Of a stretch of DNA of 27,124 nt, positions 6,421-13,626 are shown piece after piece. Numbering within the stretch: position 1 is the first letter of the stretch; the number at the start of each line of letters is the position of its first letter. The DNA comes from Leidyana gryllorum EB-2025a (Eukaryota; Apicomplexa), in the NCBI GenBank assembly GCA_048772705.1, contig JBLWGC010000097.1:1-27124 (forward strand), read 5' to 3'. The notes under the pieces are model-generated. The model made no database searches. It was not told the DNA's origin and saw nothing but the letters and a program-made list of their open reading frames with translations. The position numbers were made by a program, and so were the translations under genes.

Positions 6421-6520
6421 GACGAAGCTCGGACTTAGTAACAAATTCCATTCGTATTGATCGTTGAATCTCGGGCCTTCCTCTGGTACAGGGCGAAGCT
6501 GTATCAGAGATGCACTCACT

Positions 6521-6594
6521 TGGTCACGCACGGGCTCTAACCGCGGACTCAGAACTCATTAGGCTCACGCTCTGGCCGCCTGAAATACGCGACC
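6521..6594 (-). pseudogene. tRNA-Ile(AAT) decayed copy
   Basis: It aligns over its full 74 nt with Ile(AAT) at 26095: ends GGTCGCG and CGTGACC, loop CTAATGA. The D-arm (TATTTCAGGCGG) and 3' anticodon stem are broken. Confidence 0.75.
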
Positions 6595-6839
6595 GCTTCA
6601 GAGTTGAGGTGAACAGTCACTAGCCAAAGGAGCCGACTGATGTGTTCAGCAAAACCCCATGACTGGAATTGAAGCGGCCGCTCAGACCTTCGTCCACCCC
6701 GCCAAACAGTCATTCCAGAGCCAAATACTGACATCGAGAAGGGGGTGTACCTACACCACTAACAGTCCCGCACGGGAATCCCGACCGAAGGTGCGCTGGT
6801 CCGGATGGCTGTACCGACTCTTTTAGGATGGGCTGAATC

Positions 6840-6911
6840 GGTTGCGTGGTGTAGTGGTTAGCACTGGAGACTTTGAATCTCCCGACCTGGGTTCGATTCC
6901 CGGCGCGACCT
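6840..6911 (+). tRNA. trnQ-TTG: tRNA-Gln(TTG)
   Basis: Acceptor GGTTGCG/CGCGACC, anticodon arm GGAGA-CTTTGAA-TCTCC (TTG), T-arm CTGGG-TTCGATT-CCCGG with one wobble. The only clean TTG Gln gene here. Confidence 0.95.
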
Positions 6912-6973
6912 TGGACCTGGTCCTCACTACTTCGTGAAACTTCGCTATCCCTTGGGCTGCGGGGACCATCCGT

Positions 6974-7046
6974 GCAGCCATGGTCTAGCGGTTACGACGT
7001 CTGCTTCACACGCAGAAGGTCCCGAGTTCGATCCTCGGTGGCTGTA
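6974..7046 (+). tRNA. trnV-CAC: tRNA-Val(CAC)
   Basis: Acceptor GCAGCCA/TGGCTGT (G1-T72), anticodon arm TCTGC-TTCACAC-GCAGA (CAC), T-arm CCGAG-TTCGATC-CTCGG. All stems pair. Confidence 0.95.
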
Positions 7047-7081
7047 GCTTGCAACTTTCAGCGGCAACCAAAGGAGACAAT

Positions 7082-7153
7082 CTCCGAAACCGGGCATCGA
7101 ACCCGGATCTTCCGCGTGACAGGCAGAAGTCCTGACCACTACTTCATCTCGGA
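7082..7153 (-). tRNA. trnD-GTC: tRNA-Asp(GTC), diverged
   Basis: Several bases differ from the Asp consensus (D-arm ATGAAGTAGTGG, T-loop TTCGATG), yet the acceptor, anticodon and T stems all still pair with compensating wobbles. It looks functional by structure. Confidence 0.82.
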
Positions 7154-7247
7154 CGCTCGTCAACGCGCCGGACTTCAACGGCGAAAGTCTTCATTCTCGA
7201 AACTTCACGGACAGAAAACGTGTAAAGTGGCGAGCCAAGAACACTGC

Positions 7248-7327
7248 GGCTAGATGGCCGAGTGGTCTAGGGCGCTGTGTTAAAGCCGCAGTCCGAAAGG
7301 CCGTTGGTTCGAATCCCCCGCTTGTCA
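7248..7327 (+). pseudogene. tRNA-Leu decayed copy (AAA)
   Basis: Full 80-nt length, but the acceptor (GGCTAGA/GCTTGTC) and T-stem (GTTGG/CCCCC) each have two mismatches. The loop TTAAAGC reads AAA where the parent probably had AAG. Confidence 0.75.
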
Positions 7328-7396
7328 ACCGTTGTATTGTATTGGCACTCGGTCCCCTCACTTCACTGATAAACAGTCGTTCGAGCTACATACGGC

Positions 7397-7467
7397 TGGA
7401 CCTGCCGGGACTCGAACCCGGGTTACGACCTTGGAATGGTCGCATCTTACCCTTAGACCACAAGTGC
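7397..7467 (-). tRNA. trnG-TCC: tRNA-Gly(TCC)
   Basis: Like 5465 but with loop ATTCCAA and one acceptor mismatch (GCACTTG/CAGGTCC). The T-arm is perfect. Probably still folds; activity uncertain. Confidence 0.82.
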
Positions 7468-7690
7468 AATTGCGAAAGATCTGCAGCACCCCGAGAGACT
7501 CGGGCAATTTCTGCCTCCAGCTGTCTGCAACTCACTAAAAAACGGACTATTCGAGGATCGATCGAGCGATTCCACAGACGAAGGAGACTCATACCACTAG
7601 CACTTCAACTCGACATGCCGGGGCAGCGGCTCCTATACGGCTAGCAAGCTTGGCTGGGTCGAAACGGAACGGATTCCGAGTGAGAGGCTG

Positions 7691-7763
7691 TGGTGCGGAT
7701 GGGACTCGAACCCACAACTCCCGGTTCCGAAGACCGATGCACTATCCATCAGGCCACCGCACC
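7691..7763 (-). tRNA. trnR-TCG: tRNA-Arg(TCG)
   Basis: Acceptor GGTGCGG/CCGCACC is perfect, anticodon arm TCGGT-CTTCGGA-ACCGG gives TCG, T-arm TGTGG-GTTCGAGT-CCCAT region pairs. It is single-copy in the window and in clean condition. Confidence 0.94.
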
Positions 7764-7928
7764 ATGGATAAGCTTCGGTCATCTCGATACTGGTTGGGTG
7801 AAAGAAGTATTTGATCTCAAAACCTCCCCCAAACCGTTGTTAAAAAGTGTAGCGAGTAAGACATGTCGCTGGCAACCTCGGGGCGGCACGGACGCGGCGC
7901 ATTCTGATACTCGATGTGACGACCTCTT

Positions 7929-7998
7929 TGCCTCGCCGGCGGATCGAACACGGAACTTCCAAGTCTTGCCTAGCGCTCTCTAACTGAGCCCCCTACGC
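7929..7998 (-). pseudogene. tRNA-Phe-like relic
   Basis: The 3' part (GGAAGTTCCGTGTTCGATCC, then GAGGC) matches Phe at 17848. The acceptor 5' strand and anticodon arm are scrambled and no GAA can be read. Confidence 0.65.
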
Positions 7999-8108
7999 GC
8001 GAGAAAGTCATGGAGCGCGGTGAAGATGAGTGACCCACCGCATGTGCGAGCCAGTCTTGCCAAACCGTATGTGAAGCCGCTGGCCGCAAAATGCCGAGCT
8101 CGACAGAT

Positions 8109-8142
8109 GGCAACTGGCCCGAGTGCTCAAGGTCTGAGTATG
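8109..8142 (+). pseudogene. tRNA-Ser 5' fragment
   Basis: GGCAACTGGCCCGAGTG matches the Ser acceptor and D-arm, then similarity is lost. Its upstream flank is the usual Ser flank. Confidence 0.6.
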
Positions 8143-8274
8143 CACGCGGTCGGCCTCAATGTGGCGCCTGACTTTGCCAGCCTGTAACCCTGCACACCCC
8201 ATAGCATTTAGTGGTTCTTGACATGTTATGACCAGTCTCCCGACTCTACCAGCAATTTGCACCACCGATCAGTC

Positions 8275-8346
8275 GGCTGTTTGGTCTAGTGGTATGATCA
8301 TTCCTTAGGGTGGAAGGAGTCCTGGGTTCGATTCCCAGAACAGCCC
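8275..8346 (+). tRNA. trnP-AGG: tRNA-Pro(AGG)
   Basis: Pro scaffold with loop TTAGGGT (AGG). One anticodon-stem mismatch (ATTCC/GGAAG) relative to the copies at 11424 and 12961. T-arm intact. Confidence 0.86.
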
Positions 8347-8469
8347 TCTTGGTCGTCGGTTACCCGACGGGACAAGTTGCCCTCAGAACCAACACAGCCA
8401 CCTCGTTAGCCCACCTCGGTAGGGCAGTCACGGCAACTAACATCTAGAGAATCGCATTTCGGCTCAGTC

Positions 8470-8506
8470 GACGACCTTGGAAAGGGGTTCCAAGAGCACA
8501 AGTGCC
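8470..8506 (-). pseudogene. tRNA-Gly(TCC) fragment
   Basis: Pieces of the Gly(TCC) anticodon arm (ACGACCTTGGAAAGG on the plus strand) and 5' acceptor (CACAAGTGC) remain. The D-arm between them is deleted. Confidence 0.55.
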
Positions 8507-8533
8507 GTCTAGAGAGTACGGTGCCGCATAACC

Positions 8534-8606
8534 CGGTCCTGGCAGGTTTCGAACCTGCGACTTTGTGGTTAACAGCCACACGCTCTGCCGACTGAGCTAC
8601 AAGACC
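8534..8606 (-). tRNA. trnN-GTT: tRNA-Asn(GTT)
   Basis: Acceptor GGTCTTG/CAGGACC pairs fully when the start is set seven bases before the TA at positions 8-9. Anticodon arm TGTGG-CTGTTAA-CCACA (GTT), T-arm GCAGG-TTCGAAA-CCTGC. It forms the outer edge of the 8534-9910 palindrome. Confidence 0.95.
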
Positions 8607-8724
8607 CAGCTACAATGTTTCAGAGGTTAGTATAGAGATCCTCCCTTATTCTACCGCAGGATTCTGCAATCACGTCTTGTCAAGAGGGTACGGCTCTCGG
8701 CTAAAGCTGCAGCTGAGGGAGTTG

Positions 8725-8797
8725 TCCACTGTAGTCTAAGTGGCTAGGATATGCGGCTCTCACCCGCACGATCCGGGTTCAAGTCCCGGCAGTGGAG
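8725..8797 (+). tRNA. trnE-CTC: tRNA-Glu(CTC)
   Basis: Consensus Glu body with loop CTCTCAC (CTC). The discriminator base is G where most other Glu copies have A. Confidence 0.93.
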
Positions 8798-8849
8798 AGT
8801 GTGCTTGCAGGCAACAGTTCCATTCTTACTTCCAGGGGATATAGATCCA

Positions 8850-8922
8850 CACCGCCCGCGGGGCTCGAACCCGCGACTGCAAGATTAAGAGTCTTGCGCT
8901 CTACCGACTGAGCTAGGGCGGC
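8850..8922 (-). tRNA. trnK-CTT: tRNA-Lys(CTT)
   Basis: Same sequence as the Lys(CTT) gene at 4238; all stems intact. The palindrome partner at 9515 carries TTT instead. Confidence 0.95.
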
Positions 8923-9042
8923 AAGAAAGCAAGGACACAAAACCCGATAGCCTGACATCTAAAGTGGCTTTGGTACCCACCAGCCTCACATAGTGAGACG
9001 AGTCTCTCGACTGTACCCAGCGGGTTGAACCACCGACAAGGT

Positions 9043-9114
9043 GGCTGTTTGGTCTAGTGGTATGATTCTTCCTTCGGGTGGAAGAAGTCCTGGGTTCGAT
9101 TCCCAGAACAGCCC
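9043..9114 (+). tRNA. trnP-CGG: tRNA-Pro(CGG)
   Basis: Differs from 3709 by one T-loop base (TTCGATT). Anticodon CGG; all stems paired. Confidence 0.95.
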
Positions 9115-9172
9115 GTCTGATAGTTGTTGACGCAACACGGCACTCAACAGGCTGCAACCCGGCCATTCGTCC

Positions 9173-9245
9173 AGACGCTACTGGGACTCGAACCCAGAAT
9201 CCCCGGTTCCGTAGACCGATGCCATATCCATTAGGCCATAGCGCC
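9173..9245 (-). tRNA. trnR-ACG: tRNA-Arg(ACG)
   Basis: Copy of 3895, with a better T-stem (TCTGGG/CCCAGT region). Loop CTACGGA gives ACG. Confidence 0.94.
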
Positions 9246-9365
9246 ACTAGCGGAGCCGTCAAATGGGAGTGTGCAGCGATCAAGACAGGACATGGGCAGC
9301 TACGCCCGATGGTGGGTGTGGACAGACTTCGCCCACATCTCCCATTCGAGACATCGGGGACATAC

Positions 9366-9438
9366 TATCCAAGCCAGGATTCGGGCCTGGGTATGCACGG
9401 CCACAACTTGCTGTTGTAAGCACCTAGACGACCCGGAC
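9366..9438 (-). pseudogene. Diverged tRNA-His(GTG)
   Basis: Acceptor GTCCGGG/CTTGGAT still pairs through wobbles and the T-stem CCAGG/CCTGG is perfect. The T-loop CCCGAAT lacks TT, the D-arm has an extra base, and one anticodon pair is lost. It is better preserved than 4090 but probably lacks a working B-box. Confidence 0.6.
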
Positions 9439-9514
9439 AATCTTCAAGTGAGGCTGGTGGGTACCAAAGCCACTTCACATGTCAGGCTATCGGGTTTTGT
9501 GTCCTTGCATTCCT

Positions 9515-9587
9515 GCCGCCCTAGCTCAGTCGGTAGAGCGCAGGACTTTTAATCTTGCAGTCGCGGGTTTGAGCCCCGCGGGCAGTG
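9515..9587 (+). tRNA. trnK-TTT: tRNA-Lys(TTT)
   Basis: Loop CTTTTAA gives TTT. Stem CAGGA/TCTTG pairs by a wobble. The acceptor has one mismatch (GCCGCCC/GGGCAGT) and the T-loop is TTTGAGC. Slight wear compared with 23940. Confidence 0.85.
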
Positions 9588-9647
9588 TGGATCTATTTCC
9601 GTGGGAGTAAGAATGGAACTGTTGCCTACAAGCACACTCAGCTGGAT

Positions 9648-9720
9648 TTCCACTGCCGGGACTTGAACCCGGATCGTGCGGGTGAGAGCCGCATATCCTA
9701 GCCACTTAGACTACAGTGGA
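9648..9720 (-). tRNA. trnE-CTC: tRNA-Glu(CTC)
   Basis: Consensus 73-nt Glu with CTC and discriminator A; all stems pair. Confidence 0.95.
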
Positions 9721-9837
9721 CAACTTCCTCAGCTGCAGCTTTAGCCGAGAGCCGTACCCTCTTGACAAGACGTGGTTGCAGAATCCTGTTGTAGAAAAAG
9801 GAGGATCTCTATACTAACCTCTGAACCATTGTAGCTG

Positions 9838-9910
9838 GGTCTTGTAGCTCAGTCGGCAGAGCGTGTGGCTGTTAACCACAAAGTCGCAGGTTCGAAACTT
9901 GCCAGGACCG
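9838..9910 (+). tRNA. trnN-GTT: tRNA-Asn(GTT)
   Basis: Mirror of 8534 with one T-stem change that leaves a G-T pair (GCAGG/CTTGC). Anticodon GTT, acceptor GGTCTTG/CAGGACC. Confidence 0.94.
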
Positions 9911-9954
9911 GTTTCAGAGGCACACTAAACACTGAGTGCGCTGGTGTGCCAATG

Positions 9955-9990
9955 GCACTTGTGGTCTGCGACCCTTCAAAGATGGAAGTT
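9955..9990 (+). pseudogene. tRNA-Gly(TCC) internal-deletion relic
   Basis: GCACTTGTGGTCT is joined to GCGACCCTTC, which removes the rest of the D-arm. The 3' half is missing. Confidence 0.6.
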
Positions 9991-10025
9991 TGTTTGGATC
10001 CCGCCACGTGCAGCCGTACGTACTT

Positions 10026-10098
10026 TGGACGACCTGGGTATCGATCCCAGTACCTCTCGCATGCGAAGCGAGCGCTCTACCATCTGAGCTAGCCGCCC
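10026..10098 (-). tRNA. trnA-CGC: tRNA-Ala(CGC)
   Basis: Acceptor GGGCGGC/GTCGTCC pairs with wobbles, anticodon arm CTCGC-TTCGCAT-GCGAG (CGC), T-arm CTGGG-ATCGATA-CCCAG. A54 in the T-loop is shared by all Ala copies here and by plant tRNA-Ala. Confidence 0.94.
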
Positions 10099-10122
10099 AT
10101 CCGCTCATCCCCTCTACATGGA

Positions 10123-10427
10123 TGATGCGTCATTTTGAACCCGATCTGCATTCTTTCAGTTAAGCCCCAGAGTCAATGACGGCCTAAGGCCTTTAGGTTA
10201 AGCTAGATCTACGTGCCAGCCTGGTTAAGGGAGACACGAACACGACACACACGTTTTTATTATTCATATTTATTACATTCCAATACAACTAGTTCAATTA
10301 CGGGCACTTACCAGACCACAACCCAACTTCAGAATACCCAGATTAGCCATCAGTATAGATTATGGACCCAATGCATCCAACTAGGGACGGAACCAGCGAT
10401 TCGGCGGATGTTCCGCCTATCAGACCA
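10123..10427. mobile_element. 305-bp insertion with TG...CA ends (likely solo LTR fossil)
   Basis: The spacer between Ala and Leu is interrupted here. The uninterrupted version is seen in opposite orientation at 21040-21080. The flanks carry a perfect 5-bp duplication ATGGA (10118-10122 and 10428-10432). The element begins TG and ends CA, is A/T-richer than its surroundings, and carries AATAAA-like signals on the minus strand. These fit a solo LTR in minus orientation. A tRNA-derived SINE is the alternative because a weak B-box-like GGTTCCGTCCC occurs on the minus strand. Confidence 0.6.
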
Positions 10428-10476
10428 ATGGAAGACCTATTGCATCCACTGGCTGACCGAGGGCCGATACAACGGC

Positions 10477-10556
10477 TGACAAGAGTGGGATTCGAACCCA
10501 CGCCCTTTCGGACTGCGGCCTTAACACAGCGCCTTGGACCACTCGGCCATCTTGCC
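10477..10556 (-). tRNA. trnL-AAG: tRNA-Leu(AAG)
   Basis: Acceptor GGCAAGA/TCTTGTC, anticodon arm CTGTG-TTAAGGC-CGCAG (AAG), T-arm perfect. This is the only intact AAG Leu gene in the window. Confidence 0.95.
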
Positions 10557-10651
10557 GGAGTGCCCTTGGCTCGCCACTTTACACGCTTTCTGTCCGTGAA
10601 GTCTCGAGAAGGGAGGACTTTTGGGGTTGAAGGCCGGGGTATCCACGAGCG

Positions 10652-10723
10652 TCCGAGATAGTATAGTGCTTAGTATTTCCGCCTGTCACTCGGAAGACCC
10701 GGGTTCGATTACCGGTCTCGGAG
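10652..10723 (+). tRNA. trnD-GTC: tRNA-Asp(GTC), worn
   Basis: GTC is readable and the acceptor TCCGAGA/TCTCGGA is perfect. The last anticodon-stem pair and the innermost T-stem pair are mismatched. Confidence 0.75.
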
Positions 10724-10776
10724 ACACTTCGTTCTTCCGCTATAGATTTCGTGGTGCTCACCTGACGAACGCGAGT

Positions 10777-10849
10777 TACAGCCACCGAGGATCGAACTCG
10801 GGACCTTCTGCGTGTTAAGCAGACGTCGTGACCACTAGACCATGGCTGC
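10777..10849 (-). tRNA. trnV-AAC: tRNA-Val(AAC)
   Basis: Acceptor GCAGCCA/TGGCTGT, anticodon arm TCTGC-TTAACAC-GCAGA (AAC), T-arm CCGAG-TTCGATC-CTCGG. It is the intact counterpart of the AGC copy at 2299. Confidence 0.95.
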
Positions 10850-10912
10850 ACGGAAGGTCCCGCAGATCAAGAGGAGTGGTGAGGTTTCACAAAGCAGTGA
10901 GAATTAGTTGTG

Positions 10913-10984
10913 AGGTCGCGCCGGGAATCGAACCCAGATCGGGAGATTCAGAGTCCCCAGTGCTAACCACTACACCACACAACC
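10913..10984 (-). tRNA. trnQ-CTG: tRNA-Gln(CTG)
   Basis: Loop CTCTGAA (CTG). Acceptor GGTTGTG/CGCGACC and stem GGGGA/TCTCC both pair through wobbles. Confidence 0.9.
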
Positions 10985-11087
10985 CATTCACTCCTTCACA
11001 AAAAGAGTTGGTAGAGCCTCCGGACTAGCCCTCAACCGGACACATGCAACACGCGTATCTCTACTAACCTCTGAGATATTGGAACTG

Positions 11088-11147
11088 GCTCTTGTACTTT
11101 ACTCGGCAGAACGTGTGGTTGTAAAATACAAACTCGGAGATCCGGTC
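11088..11147 (+). pseudogene. tRNA-Asn relic
   Basis: Mirror of 2000-2060: Asn 5' end followed by a degraded anticodon region and no B-box. Confidence 0.7.
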
Positions 11148-11261
11148 TCTGAGGCAACCTTCACACATACTGCGGTGCCCAAGTCTATCCAAGGGCTACA
11201 GGGCACCATTAAAGCTCTCAACTCTGTAGTCAAATAGCGCCAGTTGCAGCACTACAAAGTT

Positions 11262-11334
11262 TGGACGACCTGGACATTGATCCCAGTACCTCTCGCACGC
11301 TAAGCGAGCGCTTCACCATCTGAGCTAGTTCCCC
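11262..11334 (-). tRNA. trnA-AGC: tRNA-Ala(AGC), weak acceptor
   Basis: Mirror of 1814 with the same GGGGAAC acceptor strand and ATCAATG T-loop. Anticodon arm CTCGC-TTAGCGT-GCGAG is intact. Confidence 0.7.
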
Positions 11335-11423
11335 GCTGTGCAGACCCCGTCGCATTTTGTTGATTCTCAACATAGTATGACCACTCTCGCGACTGTGCTC
11401 ACTGGGTTGCACGACCGACAGGC

Positions 11424-11495
11424 GGCTGTTTGGTCTAGTGGTATGATCCTTCCTTAGGGTGGAAGGAGTCCTGGGTTCAATTCCCAGAACAGCCC
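11424..11495 (+). tRNA. trnP-AGG: tRNA-Pro(AGG)
   Basis: Mirror of 1653, T-loop TTCAATT. All stems intact. Confidence 0.94.
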
Positions 11496-11621
11496 TCTTG
11501 GTTGTCGGTTGACCCGATGGGATAAGCAGTTTTAGAAGTAACACAGCCACCTCGTTGCCACTTCGGGGCAATTAACATCTCAAGAATCGCATTCCGGCTC
11601 CTTCTTCCATGTTGCAGACTA

Positions 11622-11693
11622 AGCAGTGTAGCTCAGTGGAAGAGTGTTGGGCTCATAACCCAAAGGTCCGTCGATCGAAACGACGCACTGCTA
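11622..11693 (+). tRNA. trniM-CAT: Initiator tRNA-Met(CAT)
   Basis: Acceptor AGCAGTG/CACTGCT, anticodon arm TTGGG-CTCATAA-CCCAA, T-loop ATCGAAA with A54/A60. Consensus initiator form of the cluster. Confidence 0.95.
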
Positions 11694-11742
11694 AGTGTGC
11701 GCAGGAGGGAAACAGCTATAGAATCGATTGGGTCGTGACCAA

Positions 11743-11814
11743 AGCCTTCTGCCGGAATCGAACCGGCGACCTTTCGCTTACTAAGCGAATGCTCTGCCCC
11801 TAAGCTAAGAAGGC
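11743..11814 (-). tRNA. trnT-AGT: tRNA-Thr(AGT)
   Basis: Mirror of 1334 with no difference in the gene body; AGT. Confidence 0.96.
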
Positions 11815-11890
11815 AATGCAAGCCAAAGATCACGAGTCAGTCACTATTGACGGAGGTTACTGGAGCACTTTGCTCGAATGGTCCAATGAT

Positions 11891-11962
11891 TTCCACTGCC
11901 GGGACTTGAACCCGGATGTGCGGGTGAAAGCCGCATACCCTAGCCACTTAGACTACAGTGGA
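11891..11962 (-). tRNA. trnE-TTC: tRNA-Glu(TTC)
   Basis: Mirror of 1187, including the one-base deletion in the variable region. Acceptor, anticodon and T stems intact. Confidence 0.88.
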
Positions 11963-12137
11963 CGAGTGGTTGAGTTGGGGCTTCGGCCGAGAGCCGTACC
12001 GTCTTGGAAAATATGGATATGGAATGTCGGCGTGATCAAGTGAGTGGATCTCTGATACAGATTCGGACTTAGTAACCAATTCCATTTGTATTGATCGTGG
12101 AATCTTGGGCCTCCCCAGGTACAGGGCGAGCTTCCTT

Positions 12138-12205
12138 GCCGCGCCAGCTCCGTCGGTAGCGCGCAAGACTTTCAATGGAGAGACCGCCGGTTCGGGCAGC
12201 GCGAG
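12138..12205 (+). pseudogene. tRNA-Lys fossil (TTC type)
   Basis: Mirror of 944-1011, with GCCGCGC acceptor strand and the same replaced 3' half. Confidence 0.75.
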
Positions 12206-12272
12206 CAGTCCGAGTCAAGCTTGCTGAACCGTATGTGAAGCCACTGTCTGCGGAATGCCGAGTTCGACGATT

Positions 12273-12354
12273 GGCAACTTGCCCGAGTGGTTAAGGGGGT
12301 AGACTCGAAATCTACTGGGCCTGGCCCGCGCTGGTTCAAATCCAGCAGTTGTCG
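12273..12354 (+). tRNA. trnS-CGA: tRNA-Ser(CGA)
   Basis: Mirror of 795; 82 nt; CTCGAAA loop; all stems intact. Confidence 0.95.
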
Positions 12355-12418
12355 TGCGATGTGATCGGAGAGTCCAGAACCAACTCACGCATAAAACTCA
12401 ACCATGTGCTATGTCCTC

Positions 12419-12489
12419 TGCATCTGCCGGGAATCGAACCCGGGTCGTCTCGATGGCAACGAGACATTCTACCACTAGACCACAGATGC
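12419..12489 (-). tRNA. trnG-GCC: tRNA-Gly(GCC)
   Basis: Mirror of 660 with an identical 71-nt body. Past its 5' end the flank switches to one shared with 4880-5000, so the inverted repeat ends here. Confidence 0.95.
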
Positions 12490-12631
12490 GTAACATCTCC
12501 ATTCCTGAATACAAAGCGAAGGGTCTTAAAACTAGTCCAGGCCGTCCAACTTAAGCCGATACATAAAAACCAGGCTCATCGGATACGTGGTTCCAGAGAC
12601 ACACGCTCCTTTCGCAGTGCGGAAGCTCCGT

Positions 12632-12701
12632 GCAGCCATCTAGTGGTCACGACGTCTGTTTAACACGCAGAAGGTCCCGAGTTCCATCCTCGGTGGCTGT
12701 A
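12632..12701 (+). pseudogene. tRNA-Val(AAC) with deleted D-arm
   Basis: Three bases are missing from the D-arm as at 5030. The loop TTAACAC (AAC) is retained and the T-loop is TTCCATC. The A-box is disrupted, so it is probably inactive. Confidence 0.7.
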
Positions 12702-12753
12702 ACACGCATCGTTCAGGTGATCATCACGAAATCTAGAGAGGAAGACGATCTAT

Positions 12754-12825
12754 CTCCGAGACCGGAAATCGAACCCGGGTCTTCCGCGTGTCAGGCGGAA
12801 ATACTAACCACTAGACTATCTCGGC
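12754..12825 (-). tRNA. tRNA-Asp scaffold with GAC (Val) anticodon
   Basis: Asp body with loop CTGACAC instead of CTGTCAC, so the anticodon is GAC. The first acceptor pair and the innermost T-stem pair are also changed. Likely decaying. Confidence 0.75.
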
Positions 12826-12960
12826 CGCTCTGAATACGCCGGCCTCCAACTCAAAAAAGTCTTTCCATTTTGTTGTGCAGACCCCATCGCATTTGTTGGC
12901 TCTCAACATAGTATGACCACTATCTCAACTGTCCTCAGCGGGTTGCACGACCGACCAGCC

Positions 12961-13032
12961 GGCTGTTTGGTCTAGTGGTATGATCCTTCCTTAGGGTGGA
13001 AGGAGTCCTGGGTTCGATTCCCAGAACAGCCC
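12961..13032 (+). tRNA. trnP-AGG: tRNA-Pro(AGG)
   Basis: Consensus Pro(AGG), T-arm CTGGG-TTCGATT-CCCAG, all stems perfect. Confidence 0.96.
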
Positions 13033-13168
13033 TCTTGGTCGTCGGTTGACCCGACGGGACAAGTTGCCCTCACAGCCAACACAGCCACCTCGTTAGCCCA
13101 CTTCGGCACTGAAGGGCATTAACATCTCAAGAATCGCATTTCGGCTCCCTCTTCCATGTTGCAGACTG

Positions 13169-13240
13169 AGCAGTGTAGCTCAGTGGAAGAGTGTTGGGCT
13201 CAGAACCCAAAGGTTCGTCGATCGAAACGACGCACTGCTG
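13169..13240 (+). tRNA. Initiator tRNA-Met scaffold with CAG (Leu) anticodon
   Basis: It has the initiator acceptor AGCAGTG/CACTGCT, stem TTGGG/CCCAA and T-loop ATCGAAA, but the loop reads CTCAGAA, so CAT has become CAG by one base. The discriminator is G instead of A, and one variable-region base differs. Otherwise it folds perfectly. Confidence 0.85.
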
Positions 13241-13276
13241 AGTGTGCGCATATAGAATTGATTGGGTCGTGAGCAA

Positions 13277-13348
13277 AGCCTTCTGCCGAAATCGAACCGG
13301 CGACCCATCGCTTACTAAGCGAATGCTCTGCCCCTAAGCTAAGAAGGC
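13277..13348 (-). tRNA. trnT-AGT: tRNA-Thr(AGT), worn
   Basis: Acceptor GCCTTCT/AGAAGGC and AGT loop are kept. One anticodon-stem pair and one T-stem pair are lost. Confidence 0.75.
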
Positions 13349-13450
13349 AACTTAGCTGGAGAATCATGTGTCAGTTGTATCGACAAAAGTCAACGTGCAT
13401 CGTGCGGGGCATGCTGGGATGAAGTCGCAGGTTGTCCTGACTACAACGGC

Positions 13451-13530
13451 TGACAAGAGTGGGATCCGAACCCACGCCCTTTCGGACTGGGACCTGATCA
13501 CAGCGCCTCAGACCACTAGGCCATCTCGCC
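13451..13530 (-). tRNA. trnL-CAG: tRNA-Leu(CAG), variant arm
   Basis: Acceptor GGCGAGA/TCTTGTC pairs by wobbles. Loop ATCAGGT gives CAG in a stem with one mismatch. T-loop TTCGGAT. The D-arm (TGGCCTAGTGG) differs by one base from 5315. Confidence 0.78.
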
Positions 13531-13626
13531 GGAATTTTGTTGGCTCGCCGTTCCACGCGTTTCCTGTCCTTGTGGAATCTCAAAATGGAAGGACTTTTGG
13601 GATAGGAGACCGGTATGTCCAAAGCG

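Larger units (their letters stand above)
6257..6911. repeat. Long-range inverted repeat, left arm
   Basis: Ser, Lys fossil, Ile relic, a roughly 245-bp gene-free spacer and Gln recur in opposite orientation at 23151-23849. Paired coordinates sum to about 30054-30062. Divergence is clearly greater than in the 652-2380 pair. Confidence 0.82.
8534..8985. repeat. Compact palindrome, left arm
   Basis: Asn(-)-Glu(+)-Lys(-) with spacers is mirrored at 9460-9910 as Lys(+)-Glu(-)-Asn(+). Paired coordinates sum to 18444-18445, so the arms are nearly gap-free across about 450 bp. Confidence 0.92.
9040..9720. repeat. Direct repeat copy 2 (Pro-Arg-His-Lys-Glu)
   Basis: Copy of 3700-4443 in the same orientation. 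Its right half also forms the right arm of the 8534-9910 palindrome, so two duplication events overlap here. Confidence 0.9.
9460..9910. repeat. Compact palindrome, right arm
   Basis: Inverted partner of 8534-8985. The roughly 470-bp centre holds Pro, Arg and the diverged His. Confidence 0.92.
10768..12497. repeat. Large inverted repeat, right arm
   Basis: Partner of 652-2380, carrying Val, Gln, Asn relic, Ala, Pro, iMet, Thr, Glu, Lys fossil, Ser and Gly in mirrored order. Confidence 0.92.

Noticed and set aside
6595-6839. Possible separate gene in the 245-bp spacer
   Set aside because: It recurs inverted at 23223-23466 with indels that break every frame, and it forms no tRNA-like fold. 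It is a duplicated spacer.
10350-10427. tRNA-derived SINE head on the minus strand
   Set aside because: A B-box-like GGTTCCGTCCC is present, but no convincing A-box or cloverleaf is seen. TG...CA ends and AATAAA signals fit an LTR better. Kept as an alternative.
12826-12960. Promoter-like or rRNA-like spacer
   Set aside because: It joins the Asp flank seen at 5224 to the Pro flank seen at 11340. No new element is needed to explain it.
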